This document shows positions 36,601-49,344 of a stretch of 64,000 bases of DNA, piece after piece. The stretch covers positions 59,210,001 to 59,274,000 of the forward strand of contig OX485804.1 in the NCBI GenBank assembly GCA_950295325.1, in the 5' to 3' direction. The stretch is from Polytrichum commune. Lineage: Eukaryota; Streptophyta; Polytrichopsida; Polytrichales; Polytrichaceae. The translations under genes were made by a program, and so were the position numbers. Position 1 is the stretch's first letter. Each line of letters starts with the position of its first letter. A model generated the notes under the pieces. The model did not search any database and was not told the origin of the DNA. It was given only the letters and a program-made list of their open reading frames with translations.

Positions 36601-38995
36601 TATGTAACAATAATGGGTCATGAATATTTTGACTTAAAATTGCATAGGAATTTGAGATATGATTCGTTTGTATTGAGTTGCATAACTTCCCAATCCATTG
36701 GGAATTGCTAATCCATAGAGACAATCAACATCTTAGTCAAATCACTACAAGTGCCCAAACTTGCCAAAATTCCGGAACAGGTGTCGATACCTTAGTCCAA
36801 TCTCATTGTAACACACCAATGCATAGTGTTGTCCCAAACCCTGGCACCCATGCATATGACGCATCACTTTAACATCATCATCTCCACTTCCCTGGAATGG
36901 TGGGGAACAATTGGGTGATAGCACACCACTACCAATCCTTTGTTGTATATTATATGGTTTTCTTTTCTTTTCTTTTTGGTATTCTTAACTACAAGCTATA
37001 CCAATCAAATATAGGTGTCCAATCTTGGAAGAGTGTCCACATAAGGTCCATATATATATATATATACACACACACATACATACATACACACACGACAACA
37101 AGGTGGATCGCACCCTAAAATAGTATTTAAGTAAAGTTGGACATGTTTCTAATATCTATACATTTTGGTTGCCTCCATTCTATGGGTGGATATACCGATA
37201 CATTCTCAACATATTTATGTTAGCAACATGATTTTTTTCTTTTAGTAAACTCCATCTTAACGTGAAATCTCGATAACTCAATGATGAATGGTAATGTTTC
37301 TATGAAAACAATTCATTCTAATATCATCATAATCGTCACCGCATATCCTATTGTAAGACCCTAACCATAGGTTTCCATCAAAAAGATCCTACCATACAAT
37401 TCCGAATGCTAAACTCATGGATTGGACTTTGGTCATGTTTTACTTACATACATGAGAGTTCATAGCTTGTCATATGACAACAAGCTTCTTTTATCATTTT
37501 TTTATTTAATCATTGAATGTACTATCGCGGGTGGAGTGATGATCCTCCGACCACTTCCTCCTTTACACCTTGTTCACACCCGAAAGCGAACCGGTTGCAT
37601 GTCTTTGCCAACGGTGTGATACTCATCCAAGGTTGGTGTGACCATTCAATTGTAGTGCACACCAATCATGGTCATTGACAATAGAGTGTGAGGGGTCTAC
37701 CTTGGGAGGAGGTGTGAATATGGTAACTTACGCCAAAGTTGTAGCAAGCCCAACATGTTCGACCTTGACGTGGTGATTCTTCACGACTCTTAGATGGACT
37801 TCGCAATTTTTCGTGTCAAAATGGGTCAACTGTTTGAAATGGGTGTAGGAGTGTTTTGAAGAGGAGCAACGCATGTTTAGTAAAATCAAAAACCATATGG
37901 ATGTGAGTCGTTTATAGTTTATAAGTTTCACGTTGTTTTTGGCCGTCTATCTGTTGGGGTCGTATAGGTTGTACCATTTTAATAGGAGGTGGTATGAAAC
38001 ATGTAGTTGTGTCACAACTCTTCTTGGAGCGGGAAAAAAAGGACGTACATGTGTCACATATGTGCGTTTTGCTAATTGCTTCGGGGAAGCCTTTCATTAT
38101 CTCAATATCATAAGAAGATTCAATCATAAGAATGATATTGTTTTTTTTCCTGATGCTTGCAATGTCCTAACCCTAAAGGTTGCCTCAATGAGCCCAAAAC
38201 TTTAACTATGTGGATGGACACCAAAGAAACAAACTTGAGGAATCCCAATGATGGATGGTCTCAAAATGTCTATTGGGAATGCCATGTAAAATTTCTACCC
38301 AAATGACCAAGTTGTAATCTTAGGTTCTAACATCTTTCAAAATCTCATTTTAACAATTGCCATTGATCTGGTGAGGTGCCGCTGCACAAGTCATTGACTT
38401 GTTGAGTGGTGCTTGTTCATGCACAAAGGCCTCACTAGATTGTGTAACCCCTTCACAAATTGAACATTCTTTAGGCCTCTCACTACATTATTATTTTCCA
38501 AAAAATAAATATTGGGCAAATGATGTTTCATTATATTACATACCTTTCGCCCAAAATATGAGAAATTTTAGATACGCCAATTAATTGAAATTAAAATTCT
38601 AAATTGGGCTTAACCCCTAATCGCTTTGGGAGCCCAATTTTGGCCTCGTGTGCATTATGGTATTATTGTGGATTGTGCATATACATTGTGATGTAAGGTG
38701 ATTGATAGATAATGATAGCTTGTTGTCTTGGAAAGATACACATCTTGATACCCACATAAATGTATCGGAAATGATTTTGCTCAAGGTTTCCAACATGTTT
38801 CATACCATCCAATATAAAGAGAATATACACATAAGTATGAAAGTTGTAAAGCATCTAGGGGTTACATCACATAGGTTGACGTAGCTTGATAATAGTTGCA
38901 AGTTTATGTATAATGTGGGTGATGGACCATGGCAATTGTATTTAAATAATTCAAAACTAGGAAAAAATGTCTGCAAAACCCACATAACATTCAAA
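36601..38995. other. Intergenic DNA with a TA/CA microsatellite
   Basis: TA and CA/TACA runs occupy about 37051-37095. ORFs of 60-90 codons on both strands are unrecognised. Confidence 0.45.
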
Positions 38996-38997
38996 GA

Positions 38998-39017
38998 GGG
39001 GGGGGGGGGGGGGGGGG
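38998..39017. repeat. Pure G run of 20
   Basis: An uninterrupted run of 20 G on the plus strand in AT-rich DNA. Confidence 0.95.
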
Positions 39018-39889
39018 AATTTACTAGTACCTAAAACATGGTATCATATATATGAATCCATCATTCCGGCCATGGATTCATAGTGTCTACATACACTCGT
39101 CCATTAGGAAGGTGAAACGCGATGAACTATTCTATGACATGACATTGGCTATTCCTATATAAGTTGAGTTGGGAGATGGCATTGGAAACTCAAATAAGTC
39201 TAGTGCAATCAAGTCAGAATGAATTGGCCCTCAACTTGTTAGGAGATTTCTTTCTGCTAGAGCCCTTTCATTTACTCGGACAACTTTACATAGTTGTCAT
39301 GAACTCCGAGCCATCATAGTTCCACCTCAATCCATATTGTATGGTATGGATGTGTGAGTGAATGTTGCATGTGCCAGTCATGTAGTAATCATGTGACGTG
39401 TCCAAGCCTCCCTCTCATGCCTTGGTCTCCCTGGGGCCGCTCCATTGGCCAATGCTGCATTATTGTCCTTGGGTGACATGTTCACCTTCCGAGTAGGTGA
39501 AATGCAAGTTAGGCACCCACAATTATGTCATTGTTTAAACTCACATGTCAATGTGACCTATGTATGTCTAACTCAAAGCCCTTCCATACGAAACATTATA
39601 CTCAATGCAAATGACAAAGAGGAGGTTTTCATGCAAAGGAGCACTTGATATTTCACTGAAAATTGGGATGACAAAGATTGTGTAGTTATGATTGTGTTCA
39701 TGTACGGAATAAGGTGAAGTATTACAATACAAAATAGCATAAGAAAATGTCCATGTGCACGTGTGCCAAATCCTATGAGTATGCAAACACTGCAAATGTA
39801 TTTTACTCGTACAAAACTAATCGAATACATGTAGGAGATCAAACACCCATTTAAAGTGGTGTATGGAAAGGCTCATGGTGAAAAAAATG

Positions 39890-40240
39890 GGCTTTAAAGG
39901 GACACGTGTTATGATGAGATTGGAATGTGCTTAGATTGTAGACATTAGTTTAGGTTCAACTGTTAACACAAGAGGAGGGCCTACATGATCACTTAAATAA
40001 GAGAGAAACCTATAAGTTGACACCTTATAACTTCTGCATTTCAAATCCAATTATAAAATGAAAATTTGTGTACAATGCAATCACTAACCAAATGAGACAA
40101 TTCTCGATTCAGCCAAATATGTTTGTGGAGATGGAAATGCCCAAACAAAACACATACATACCCTAATGTGAGACCAAATCCACCAACCTTAAGCGTCCTA
40201 GTCCGGGTGATGGCTTTGAGAATCACACGTATCTCTTACA
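39890..40240 (+). repeat. Middle repeat shared with 44380-44990 and 14000-14650
   Basis: Shares ACACGTGTTATGATGAGATT, TGCAATCACTAACCAAATGA and ACATACATACCCTAATGTGA-type phrases in the same order with 44440-44970. Diverged dispersed repeat. Confidence 0.45.
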
Positions 40241-40691
40241 ACCTTGAACCATGTACAAAGAAAGCATATTGTTTTCACTCATCGTGCTTTATTAATGTTA
40301 GCCTCTTGGCTTGTGCTAGAGGTGGCCTTCTCAAGAGTCCACCCCGCGGCTTTAGCCACACATGCCCTTAAGGACATTCCCCTTGTTCGTTTAACCTTCA
40401 CTTCTTTTTTCTTGTCATCGCAAGAGTCTTCCACCTTCTCCATTAATAATGCAAGTGAGTTATTTTGACCGGGAGCTTCAAGTGTTGAAAAACACTTTAC
40501 TCAACGGCTACACACACTCATACAATCCCACACGTAGCACAACTAGCCTAATAGGTCTAACTACTTATCCACCCCTAAAGTGGTCTAATGTAATCTAGTT
40601 TTTTATATGCTAACACCCACTAATTGGGTGTAGCCTTGCTAACCCCTAAATATCATTAATGGTAGGTTGTTGTTAAGCAACTCCAAGCCAG

Positions 40692-41035
40692 TTGGCCAAG
40701 GCCTTGCTGCCTAGTAACCAGAACTCCACCAGTGGCCGAGGCCTTCGCTGCCTAGTAACCAGAACTCCAGCAGTTGGCCAAGGCCTTGATGCCTAGTAAC
40801 CAGAGCTCCACCAGTGGCCGAGGCCTTCGCTGCATAGTAACCAAAACTCCACCCAGTTGGCCGAGGTCTTGCTGCCTAGTAACCAGAACTCCAGCAGTTG
40901 GCCAAGGCCTTGCTGCCTAGTAACCAGAACTCCAGCAGTTGGCCAAGGCCTTGCTGCCTAGTAACCAGAACTCCAGCAGTTGGCCAAGGCCGCCCCTGCC
41001 TAGTAACCAAAACTTCCCCAGTGGCCAAGGCTGTC
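40692..41035 (+). repeat. Minisatellite, 41-bp unit, eight copies
   Basis: The core CTAGTAACCAGAACTCCA recurs at 40711, 40752, 40793, 40834 (altered to ATAGTAACC), 40876, 40917, 40958 and 41000, a spacing of 41-42 bp. The other half of the unit is GTTGGCCAAGGCCTTGCTGC or a GTGGCCGAGG variant. GC content is well above its surroundings. No long ORF spans it. Confidence 0.92.
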
Positions 41036-41039
41036 AATT

Positions 41040-42085
41040 ACCCGAACGGGTAACCCCCTACTAGTTGCGCCTTAACACAACCCCCTTCATTCACTAACCA
41101 AATGTTTTCTAAGTTTCTCTTACTCTTTCCTTTCCCTTGCCCCTAATGAACTAATCTAACACTCTAGTTTCACTAACTACTAACTAATCAACACATGCAA
41201 CCCTACTCCTAAGAGCTCACTCACTTGGGAGGTATTGAGAGAGAGAGTTATCCAATTAACTTCACTAAAAACTAATAATCCACACACGTGGCTCAAGCTC
41301 TTAAGAGCTTGCTCCCTTGAGAGCGCTTGATGGAGAGAGAGAAAAATGAGAGAAAAACACCTTAAGTAGCAAAGAGGGAGAGGGGAAGAGAGGGTGAGAG
41401 AGGTGAGGATAGGATGAGAGGATTAGCACCTCCAATCACAATCCTTTAACCCTCTCCTTCAAAGTAGGGACTCATCCCCATCCACCAAGCTTCCTTCTTC
41501 CTAAACTACCAAGGTGGATCCAAAAGTGGGCATTTAACCCGTGGAGCTCACCTTGCTTCACCTTACCCCCTTACTCACATAATCAAGGCATCCTCTTATT
41601 GAAATCAAACCTTGAATTAACTATACAACACATTCTAATGCCTAAACTTAAATCCACACCACACTTCACTCTTTTTATGTTTTGTGAATAATCATAACAC
41701 ATCAAAGTCAAACTAAAATTGGTTTCGAAGAGTTAATCACCACATGTGGGCACCATTTTGGGCTCACACCTAACTATCATAGAGGATACTCTATTTCATT
41801 ATTACTCGTGCTAGGTCGTAGTTCGCATGTGTTGATTCACGTAGGGTCCCAATGAGTGCATGAATGACATGTCACAAATTTACTTGGTTCAACTTATAAC
41901 TTTCTTGACATCCATAATGCATATGGTTTCATTACTTTTCATGTTAGCTGAATGAGAGGTATGCTCGTATGTGATAATTCCATCTCGTTGTGTCAAAACA
42001 TATAAAAACAAAATCATCCAGTAAAGGTCGAAGCATGAAGCACTCTAAGGTATATTCGTGGAGAGGAGGGACTTATGAACATAGA
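41040..42085. other. Intergenic DNA; GA-rich stretch and a MITE end
   Basis: A GAGAGA-rich stretch lies at about 41235-41420. TGAATGAGAGGTATGCTCGT at about 41949 is the right end of the MITE family seen at 42090 and 60653, without its left end. Confidence 0.45.
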
Positions 42086-42089
42086 GAGG

Positions 42090-42340
42090 GAGTTATCGTA
42101 CACGAGTGTACCTCTCATCCATCCAACATAAAAACTTTACTCCCTAAAGGTTTGTTGCTTGTTCATCTCAAATGACCCAAGGTAGACTGACTCAAGATCT
42201 TGAAAGCTAATTCCGGTGTCAAATCAACTTAAAAATTTTATTTTTTTAAAAAAAAAAAAAAAACCTCCAGACAACATGCATATTATTTAAGGGCTTTTAT
42301 ATTGGATGAATGAGAGGTACACTCGTATACGATAATTCTC
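42090..42340. mobile_element. 250-bp MITE (family M5), copy 1
   Basis: GAGTTATCGTACACGAGTGT is mirrored by ACACTCGTATACGATAATTC, with TIRs continuing inward to CATCCAACATAAAA/TTTTATATTGGATG. The interior includes a T7/A17 run at 42240-42263. Related copy 60653-60880 and single ends at 41949 and 49116. No clear target duplication. Confidence 0.6.
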
Positions 42341-42827
42341 TCTTTCTTTCCCTCCCTCCCTCATGAACTCCAATACATTGAACAATAATTGATACGTGAA
42401 CTTATAGTCTCTTGTGTCCGTTTGAAGGCACTAGCTTAACAACAACCACAAAAGATGCTCGTAGCTGCTCTGTACTTGCATACAAAATTCTTGACTAATT
42501 AAGAGAGGAATTGGGAAAATCTTTTGATCCTTTTATCTACAAATAACCATCTTCGTCATTTCCAACACAAGGAGTTTACGGAAAACAACTTATTATTGCT
42601 TGTGTAGCCCAAGTATAACGGGCTAGGCTATTTGACGTGATCGAATGACAAAGAGTCATAGTAAGATGCGTGTGAATTACAATGACATTGTGTGTGTGTA
42701 TAATCTTCATTCTTTACACACCCATTTCTTGTAGTGTACATTACTAATTAATAATAACACAAAACCCTAGTTCCAAAGGACCAAGCATGCATGGAGAGCT
42801 TCTTCATCCTCAAGCTACCTCCCGAGG

Positions 42828-43525
42828 GGTGGATTCTTCATACCACGTACGAACTAACGTGAATGTAAGAAGGGGTATTATTTGAGGCACTAGCGTACAA
42901 TGTATACTTAAGGAGAGGTATTAAATTTTCTCTAGTGTGTACATTTTTAAAGATTCATTTTTAGTTTTAGTTTTTAGTTTTTGAAGTAAAGGTAGATGTA
43001 CAAAAGAGGGCCTTAATGTTCAAAGTTTGCTTGGCAATAGATGTGTTAGTTTCATCTAGAACGCATTTTCATCCATTGTTGTCAGATGGTATTAGTCCTC
43101 AATGACTCCCTTGTTCATTATCTTTTAGGACTTGCATTTGGGTTTCACGACAAGCTAGAGGCTCATGGAGTGCTCATGGGCTCCCTTGAGTTTCGCTCTC
43201 CGGATTATGGTTAGGTTATTTTGTTTTGTTCTTGTCTTTGATTGATGCAATCGTTGAGTTACATGCTATGGATGAAAAAAAGTTCAATGAACTTCTCATT
43301 AGAAAATGAACATGGATTTTCATTGTAGTAAAGACATATATTATTTGTATATGCATTTATTGTATTAAATTAAACAACTTATTATAAATACATGAGTCCA
43401 TTTTTCTAGCTTGCCATTAGTAAGTATACATTCGTTATTCTTTATAGACTTCTTGTATATAGGGGATTTTATTTCATAGTGACCCACGCATATCATTAGG
43501 TTTCCAATGAAGAATCCACTCCCAT
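42828..43525 (+). repeat. Duplicated segment D, copy 2 (empty site for the Mutator-like element)
   Basis: Aligns with 34377-34783 plus 36237-36560 with the element removed. Around 43230-43260 the sequence passes from TTCTTGTCTTTG straight to ATTGATGCAATC, so it represents the site before insertion. Confidence 0.7.
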
Positions 43526-45070
43526 GGGCTACCTATTATCACATGTTAGAGGTGGGCTATAAGGTAGAAGGTGTTGCAATCCACACCCCGCCCAATGTCA
43601 ACATTATCTCTGAACGATCTTGCACAATAAGCACGTATTTATTTTAAGAATGTATACCTTTTTACTAGAATATGTTGGGTCATCTATTCATAAAATTTCA
43701 AACCCTTATAGCTTTTGCACACATAAAATCAAACATGCTCTAATGTGTTGGGATCCCTTGGCACTTGGTATTGAAAATCACCCACAAAATCCAGATATAG
43801 TAGTATACATGTTCATTGTTCAAAGTGATGGTTTTTACACCATGTACCTCAAAACTCGTATTTAAGTAAAATTTGGCATATCTTTCAAATTTGGGCTTTT
43901 TGAATGCCACAATCCTGTGGAGGGATCTGTTCATACATGTCTAACATACCTAAATTTTATGGGAGATGTGTGAATCCTATTGGTTGCTCTTTAAACATAG
44001 GAACATAAAACAATAAGAAAACTAAAAAAATCTATAAATGTTTGGAATTCAAATAACGATAGAGTGTGTACAAGATCGTTCACATTAGTAGCAAAAAGTA
44101 TATCGAAGCTTGTGAACTTTTTCTATGCAGCTTAAGCAATGCATTTTGCAAATGTTTTGGTGGCAAATGCACATGACCGGATCAACACAATTAGCACCAC
44201 AAAATGTATGAAAGGTCCTTTATAACCCTCGCCAAGCTTGATTGTTGAGTGCAAATATATAATCTAATAAGCAAGCCTAAAAAACACAAATCACAAGCCT
44301 CTCATTTCCATAATTTCCAAATTCAAGAATTAGTCCGCCAAAACGAGTTAGAGTTAGGGTGCATGGACCTTATGTTCAATCACTCGTTTTTTATTGGACA
44401 TCTTATGTGGCAATACTTTAATCAATAATGGACATCAAAAGGACAAGTGTTGTGATTAGATTGGACCATGAGCTAAGGATGGATCAACCATCTATGGACT
44501 CAATATTAGGTAAGCATAATCGGAAGGGCTTATGTGACCGCTTTAAATGAATGATTCTTTCTTTTAACTTAACCCCTTTCTAGTTTTCGCATCATGTTGA
44601 ACTCCTTTCTTTAAAGCTCGACTCATTGATTTGTTCCAAGAGGAAACATAAAAAATCAACCTCCAATTATGATGAAACTTGAAATGACAATTTTGTGACG
44701 TCATCACAATCGCTAACCAAATGAAACAATTCTCAATTCTATGCACATGACGATAACTGTCATAACATTACTCAACGTGTAGCTCTCATTCCGCGAGCCC
44801 TCGTAATATAAGTGGGATGTTCGAAAACCTGTGTAGGGAGACTCATATTCAGACTGAACTCCCAACATCTCATTGTTATATTCTAAGGGCCCACACCACT
44901 AAGTAATGTGTCATGGTATGTGGAGTTGGGAAAACCCACATTAGGGCCACATACCTTCTGATGTGAGATGCATGGACACACATACACATACACAGACACA
45001 GACACCCACCCCCACCCACACTCCTCCCCCCCAATAAAAACAAGGTTCAACCAAATGTCACTAACGAGTT
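43526..45070. other. Intergenic DNA with a diverged middle repeat
   Basis: 44380-44990 is related to 39890-40240. A C-rich/CA-rich run lies at about 44978-45030. Nothing coding recognised. Confidence 0.4.
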
Positions 45071-45074
45071 AGTA

Positions 45075-45458
45075 CACTAAATATGATAGTTAGTGTCATC
45101 AATTCTACTTGTCCTGCTCAACACTAATTGTAAACCGCGGTATAGTGTCACCAACACAAAATGTTAACCCAACATTATTGGTCATTCCTTGTAACGGTTT
45201 TTTTTTTTTTGGGGGGGGGGGTGGGTTATAGATTTACGATGTTGGAATTACTATCACTAACCAAGTGATTTTTTCATCCAAATTCCAATTACCCATGACA
45301 ACATTTCATCACAAGTTGATGACAAGAGAAGGTAGGGTTTTGGCCAATGGACGAACTCATCCATCACCTATGACAACATTTGTTCATAAGAAGCGGCATC
45401 CGAAAAGCTCCCTTAGTGACAAAAAAATACTACTTGACACTAAATATCATGTTTAGTG
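45075..45458 (-). mobile_element. M3 MITE, full copy in reverse orientation
   Basis: CACTAAATATGATAGTTAGT at the left is mirrored by ACTAAATATCATGTTTAGTG at the right, with the family's ATCAATTCTACTTGTCCTGC subterminal block. A T12/G11 run at about 45200-45221 has expanded inside. Flanks TA and TG, so the duplication is imperfect. Confidence 0.6.
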
Positions 45459-45994
45459 TGGTACGGCCACTTAACTTGAACTTGTTTTTGTTCGAGGAGA
45501 CGACGAATTCGCACGAGATGACAAAAAAGGAGAATCGGGAGTTCCCAAGAAGAAACACAACTACCACCACCATCATCATTATTACTACCGACCATAAGTT
45601 TTGAAGTTGTGCCCATGCTCTCTCTCTCTCTCTCCTAGCTAGGAATTGCAAAGAAACACCGTAATACGTAATAAAGAATGATCACCTCACACTAAGCCCT
45701 AATGATAGGCCAAAGTACTCCGGTAAGCTCACATTCACGCTACTAAGTGAAACCCTAATGACGACGGATTCCACGAGGTGACCCACAAACACGACGCCTC
45801 GACATTTCCCAAGAAGCATCGCCATCATTATTAAGGACTTGTAAACTTATGAAGTTAAGCCCATGCTCTTTCCCTAGGTGTTGCAAAGAAACGATGTAAT
45901 ACTTAATATTCAATGACCGCCTCACACTAAGCCCAATGATAGGCCCACTACAACTCACGCGAGTTGGGGAAGTAACTTTAGGTGCCCGAAATGT

Positions 45995-46592
45995 TCCTAA
46001 TTAGTGTGGGGTTACCATTTGGAGTTCTAGCAACATGTTACTTTTTTTTAATAAGATTATCATTTGTTACTTAGATTCGACAAACAATAGGTATGCGTGT
46101 CAAAGGAAACATGAAACTACCCTAAATAGTGTTATATGGTGTTTTATACCACTTTGGTTACATTTTCATGAGGCTTTTTTATGAAGAGTTTACAAGTAAC
46201 ACCATGGGTGATTAAAATATGGATAAGACTCATGCCAAGAATTAGAATTTTGGGGAATATTCTGCATCCTAACATTTCTGTAATGAAATATTGTCATGAA
46301 TGGCTGAATTTGGATGAAAACAAAAACAACTTAGTGCAATTTGCAACATTTGTAAATTTATGATTATGCCAAAATTTGTATTACACAAAGAATGACAAAT
46401 GATGATAGGTTAACTTTTAGTGTTGGTGACACTACACGGACGACTTACAATTAAGTATTGGACAAAGACAAATAGAAGGATTGGTGACACTAAATACGAT
46501 ATGTACTATACTCACACGGTGAAAAAATATAATATTCTTGAGAAAAGTTATAGCACATTTGTAACTCCAAACGGTAACCCACACTAATAGGA
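45995..46592. mobile_element. MITE with an inner M3-like element
   Basis: The outer ends CCTAATTAGTGTGGGGTTAC and, in reverse from 46592, CCTATTAGTGTGGGTTACCG form TIRs continuing into TTTGGAGTT. Inside, about 46119-46500, lies a second inverted-repeat unit whose right end (GGTGACACTAAATACGATAT) is M3-like. This suggests nested insertion. Confidence 0.5.
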
Positions 46593-46618
46593 CCAATTAG
46601 TGTGCTTCTCATGAGCTA

Positions 46619-47128
46619 CACTAGTTATGGTATTTAGTGTCACATCCATAAAATAATGTCACTTACCCTATTTTGAGGCCAATGCTAGGTTACACTAATG
46701 ACCAACAATTTCACCATCGATGTCAGCTCACGACACTTGGCGTTCAAGTGCACTTACTAATATCTTGACATGAGTATGGTCAATAGTGTTATGAGTTGCA
46801 TGCCTATGTAACACAAACGACACTTGCGGTTTAGTACGCTCAAGAATCTCTTCCTCTTGCATACTAAAACGTAAACACACGACACTTGCTATTAGTACAC
46901 TGAAAAATATCTTCCCCTTGCCACACTAAACCACAAGATTATCATCTAAAGTACCCCAATGTGCTGCTCTTAATATCATAATGTAGATTTTTTTCACTTA
47001 AAGAAGTTACCAATGCTAACATATAAAATCATATTGACAATTAGTGGGTGTGACACTTTGAGACCTCTAAGGATCTAGTTTAGGCGCTTTGCAAATAGTG
47101 TAGGTGACACTAAATACCATAAATTGTG
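46619..47128. mobile_element. 510-bp MITE (family M2), copy 2, TA target duplication
   Basis: Ends CACTAGTTATGGTATTTAGT and ACTAAATACCATAAATTGTG, with TA at 46617-46618 and 47129-47130. It aligns across its length with 17550-18088, including the CACTTACCCTATTTTGAGG block near the left end and CTTTGAGACCTCTA near the right. Confidence 0.7.
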
Positions 47129-47451
47129 TAGTAGCCTCTAGGAATCCAGCCTACCTTAATGCATCATTCTTGCTTGGAGGGGGTAAAAATCAGTTTACCG
47201 ACGATAAGTTACTTTAGGCTCTGTGGTTTTACTGCCACTTTCTTAAGTTACCCTTTTGTCAGCTTTTGTACTGTGGGAGATATTTGGTAAAATTCCGTTT
47301 GGTTAAACCGAAACTGGACCTGGATTTCCCTTCTTTTGAGTGAGGTCATTTTGTGCACTTTTTTTCGGGAGGTAAAAAATTGGTCATAATTTTTTGAGTC
47401 TTGTGTCAAAAGGTCCGGTGTCCGTTTGGTTTAAGGGGATTCCAATGCCCC

Positions 47452-48455
47452 AAATTATGCCTTCCGTATGCAAAAGCTATAAGGGTTCAAAGTTTATCGA
47501 ATTTCAGATGTTGCACATCACCCCTTAATCCATCCCTGGAAGATGGTTACCTTCTTGGAAAAACATAGGCATGATCCAACGGCTGAGATCAAAGCGTTGT
47601 CTCCATACAAACACCTATTTATGTGGGAGCCAGGGACATGGGTAGACGACCTAAGAACAACATGGGAAAGGTGCAATGTCATTTTATGTAAGGGGGTTTC
47701 TACTCATCGAATTATCTCTTCTGTATGCAAAAGTTACAAGGGTTCAAAGTTTATCAAATTCCAAATGTCGCACATCACCCCTTAATCCATCCTGCCAAAA
47801 CGGTTACCCTCTTGGAAAAACATGGGCATGATCCAACAACTAAGATCAAAGCGTTGTCCCCGTACAAACACATGTTTATGTGGGAGCCATGGACATGGGT
47901 AGACAATCTAAGAACAACATGGGAAAGGTGTTGTGTCATTTTATGTAAGGGGGTTTCAACTCACCGAATTATGTCTTCTGTATGCAAAAGTTATAGGGGT
48001 TCAATGTTTGTTGAATTATGAATGTTGCATGTCACCTCTCATCTTTCTCCAAAAAAGATTGGAAAACACACAATCATAATCCAGCGGCTAAGATCACAAC
48101 TTTGTCCCCATATAGACACATGTTTTTGTGGGAGCCAAGGACATGGGTAGAGGACCCAAAGACAACATGGGAAATGTGTGGTGTGCATTGTACGTGAGAG
48201 GATTCCAACGCACCAAATTTTACCTTCCATATGCAAAAGTTAGAAGGGTTCAAGGTTTATCGAATTTCCACATGACTTATGTCGCAGTTGACACCCCTCA
48301 TCCTTCTTTAAAACAATCTGTTACCCTCTTGAATAAAATACACAATCGTAGTCCAACAGCTCAGATCAAAGCTTGTTCTTGATACATGCACCCATTTTTG
48401 TGGGAGCCAAGGACACGGTAGATGACCCAAAAACAACATGGAAGTCCAATGTTAA
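47452..48455 (+). repeat. Tandem repeat, about 255-bp unit, four copies
   Basis: The phrase TATGCAAAAGYTA-AGGGTTC recurs near 47467, 47724, 47981 and 48230. Each copy then has a CATCACCCCTTAATCCATC-like block, a CATGATCCAAC-CTAAGATCAAAGC block and ATGTGGGAGCCANGGACATG. Copies 1-3 are closest and copy 4 is more diverged. ORFs of 80-98 codons repeat with the unit, but open frames differ between copies, so I do not call a protein. Confidence 0.85.
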
Positions 48456-49255
48456 GGTGGTGGACAATATGAAAAATCAACATGTATTTCCTCTTCTCAA
48501 GTGTTATTTTCCCGGACTTCATTACGTTCATTCATTAATGGTAAAAATCAATATGATTGATTTTTACTTTTAATGTTATGTACTATTTGTTAGAGAATTT
48601 TGTCAAAATTCTTTATTCATTCATTCATTCATACATAGGCTTCATGTAGTTGAAGGATGCCTTGTTCATTGGCACGATTGTGGGGGTTGACATTTGGGGG
48701 GGGGGGTAAAGAAAGCCGTGCTAGAGAGATTATTGAGCATAACATTGAACAATTCGGGTGAATATTATTATCATTCTAGCTTAAAACAAAGAACAATTTT
48801 ACACAAAAGAATGTGTTTGTTCAATTTTTTTTGTCTCCCCCTTCTCATTTCCCCCTTTCTTTCTATTGTTTCACTTTGCATGCTAGACATTTTTTTGAAG
48901 GTGATTTTGTTGAAAGCTCGTTTCAAATTATTGTTGCATACATGCATATCTCTAGGTTGGCATTCATCTAATATATAAGCCCTAAAATAATATGCCACCC
49001 ATAGGTTACTTGTTTTTTACAACTGATTTGAAACCGGAATCAACTTTAAAGACCACCAATTAGTTCAAGTTAATTGAGATGAATTGGCCATAAACCAATA
49101 GGGAGGCAAGTTCTTGTGTTGGATGGATGAGAGGTATGCTTGTATGTGATAATTCCCTTTTATTGTATAGAACGTCCTATCCACTACCCTATTAGTGTCA
49201 CTTACAATTTGGAATTGCACAAGGCTAAAGCTCTAACAAATAGTACATAACATGT
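48456..49255. other. Intergenic DNA; single M5 end
   Basis: A G run at 48698-48706 and the M5 right end TTGGATGGATGAGAGGTATG near 49118. No gene recognised. Confidence 0.45.
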
Positions 49256-49256
49256 A

Positions 49257-49290
49257 CTAAACCCTAAACCCTAGACCCTAAACCCCTAAA
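49257..49290. repeat. Interstitial telomere-like repeats
   Basis: Four to five imperfect copies of the plant telomere unit CCCTAAA (AAACCCTAAACCCTAGACCC and onward). Too short and imperfect for a telomere; it lies directly upstream of the transposase relic. Confidence 0.75.
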
Positions 49291-49344
49291 TTGCATATGC
49301 GACAACAAAACAAGTCCAATCTAAAACATGTAAATTGTTGTATG

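Noticed and set aside
40692-41035. Regularly spaced repeats resembling a CRISPR array
   Set aside because: The whole 41-bp unit is repeated with no unique spacers, and the genome is a plant's.
47543-48382. ORFs repeated along the 255-bp array, possible repeat protein
   Set aside because: The open frame changes from copy to copy and the fourth copy breaks it, so the repetition is at the DNA level.
49257-49290. Telomere repeats as a chromosome end
   Set aside because: Only four to five imperfect units with ordinary sequence on both sides.
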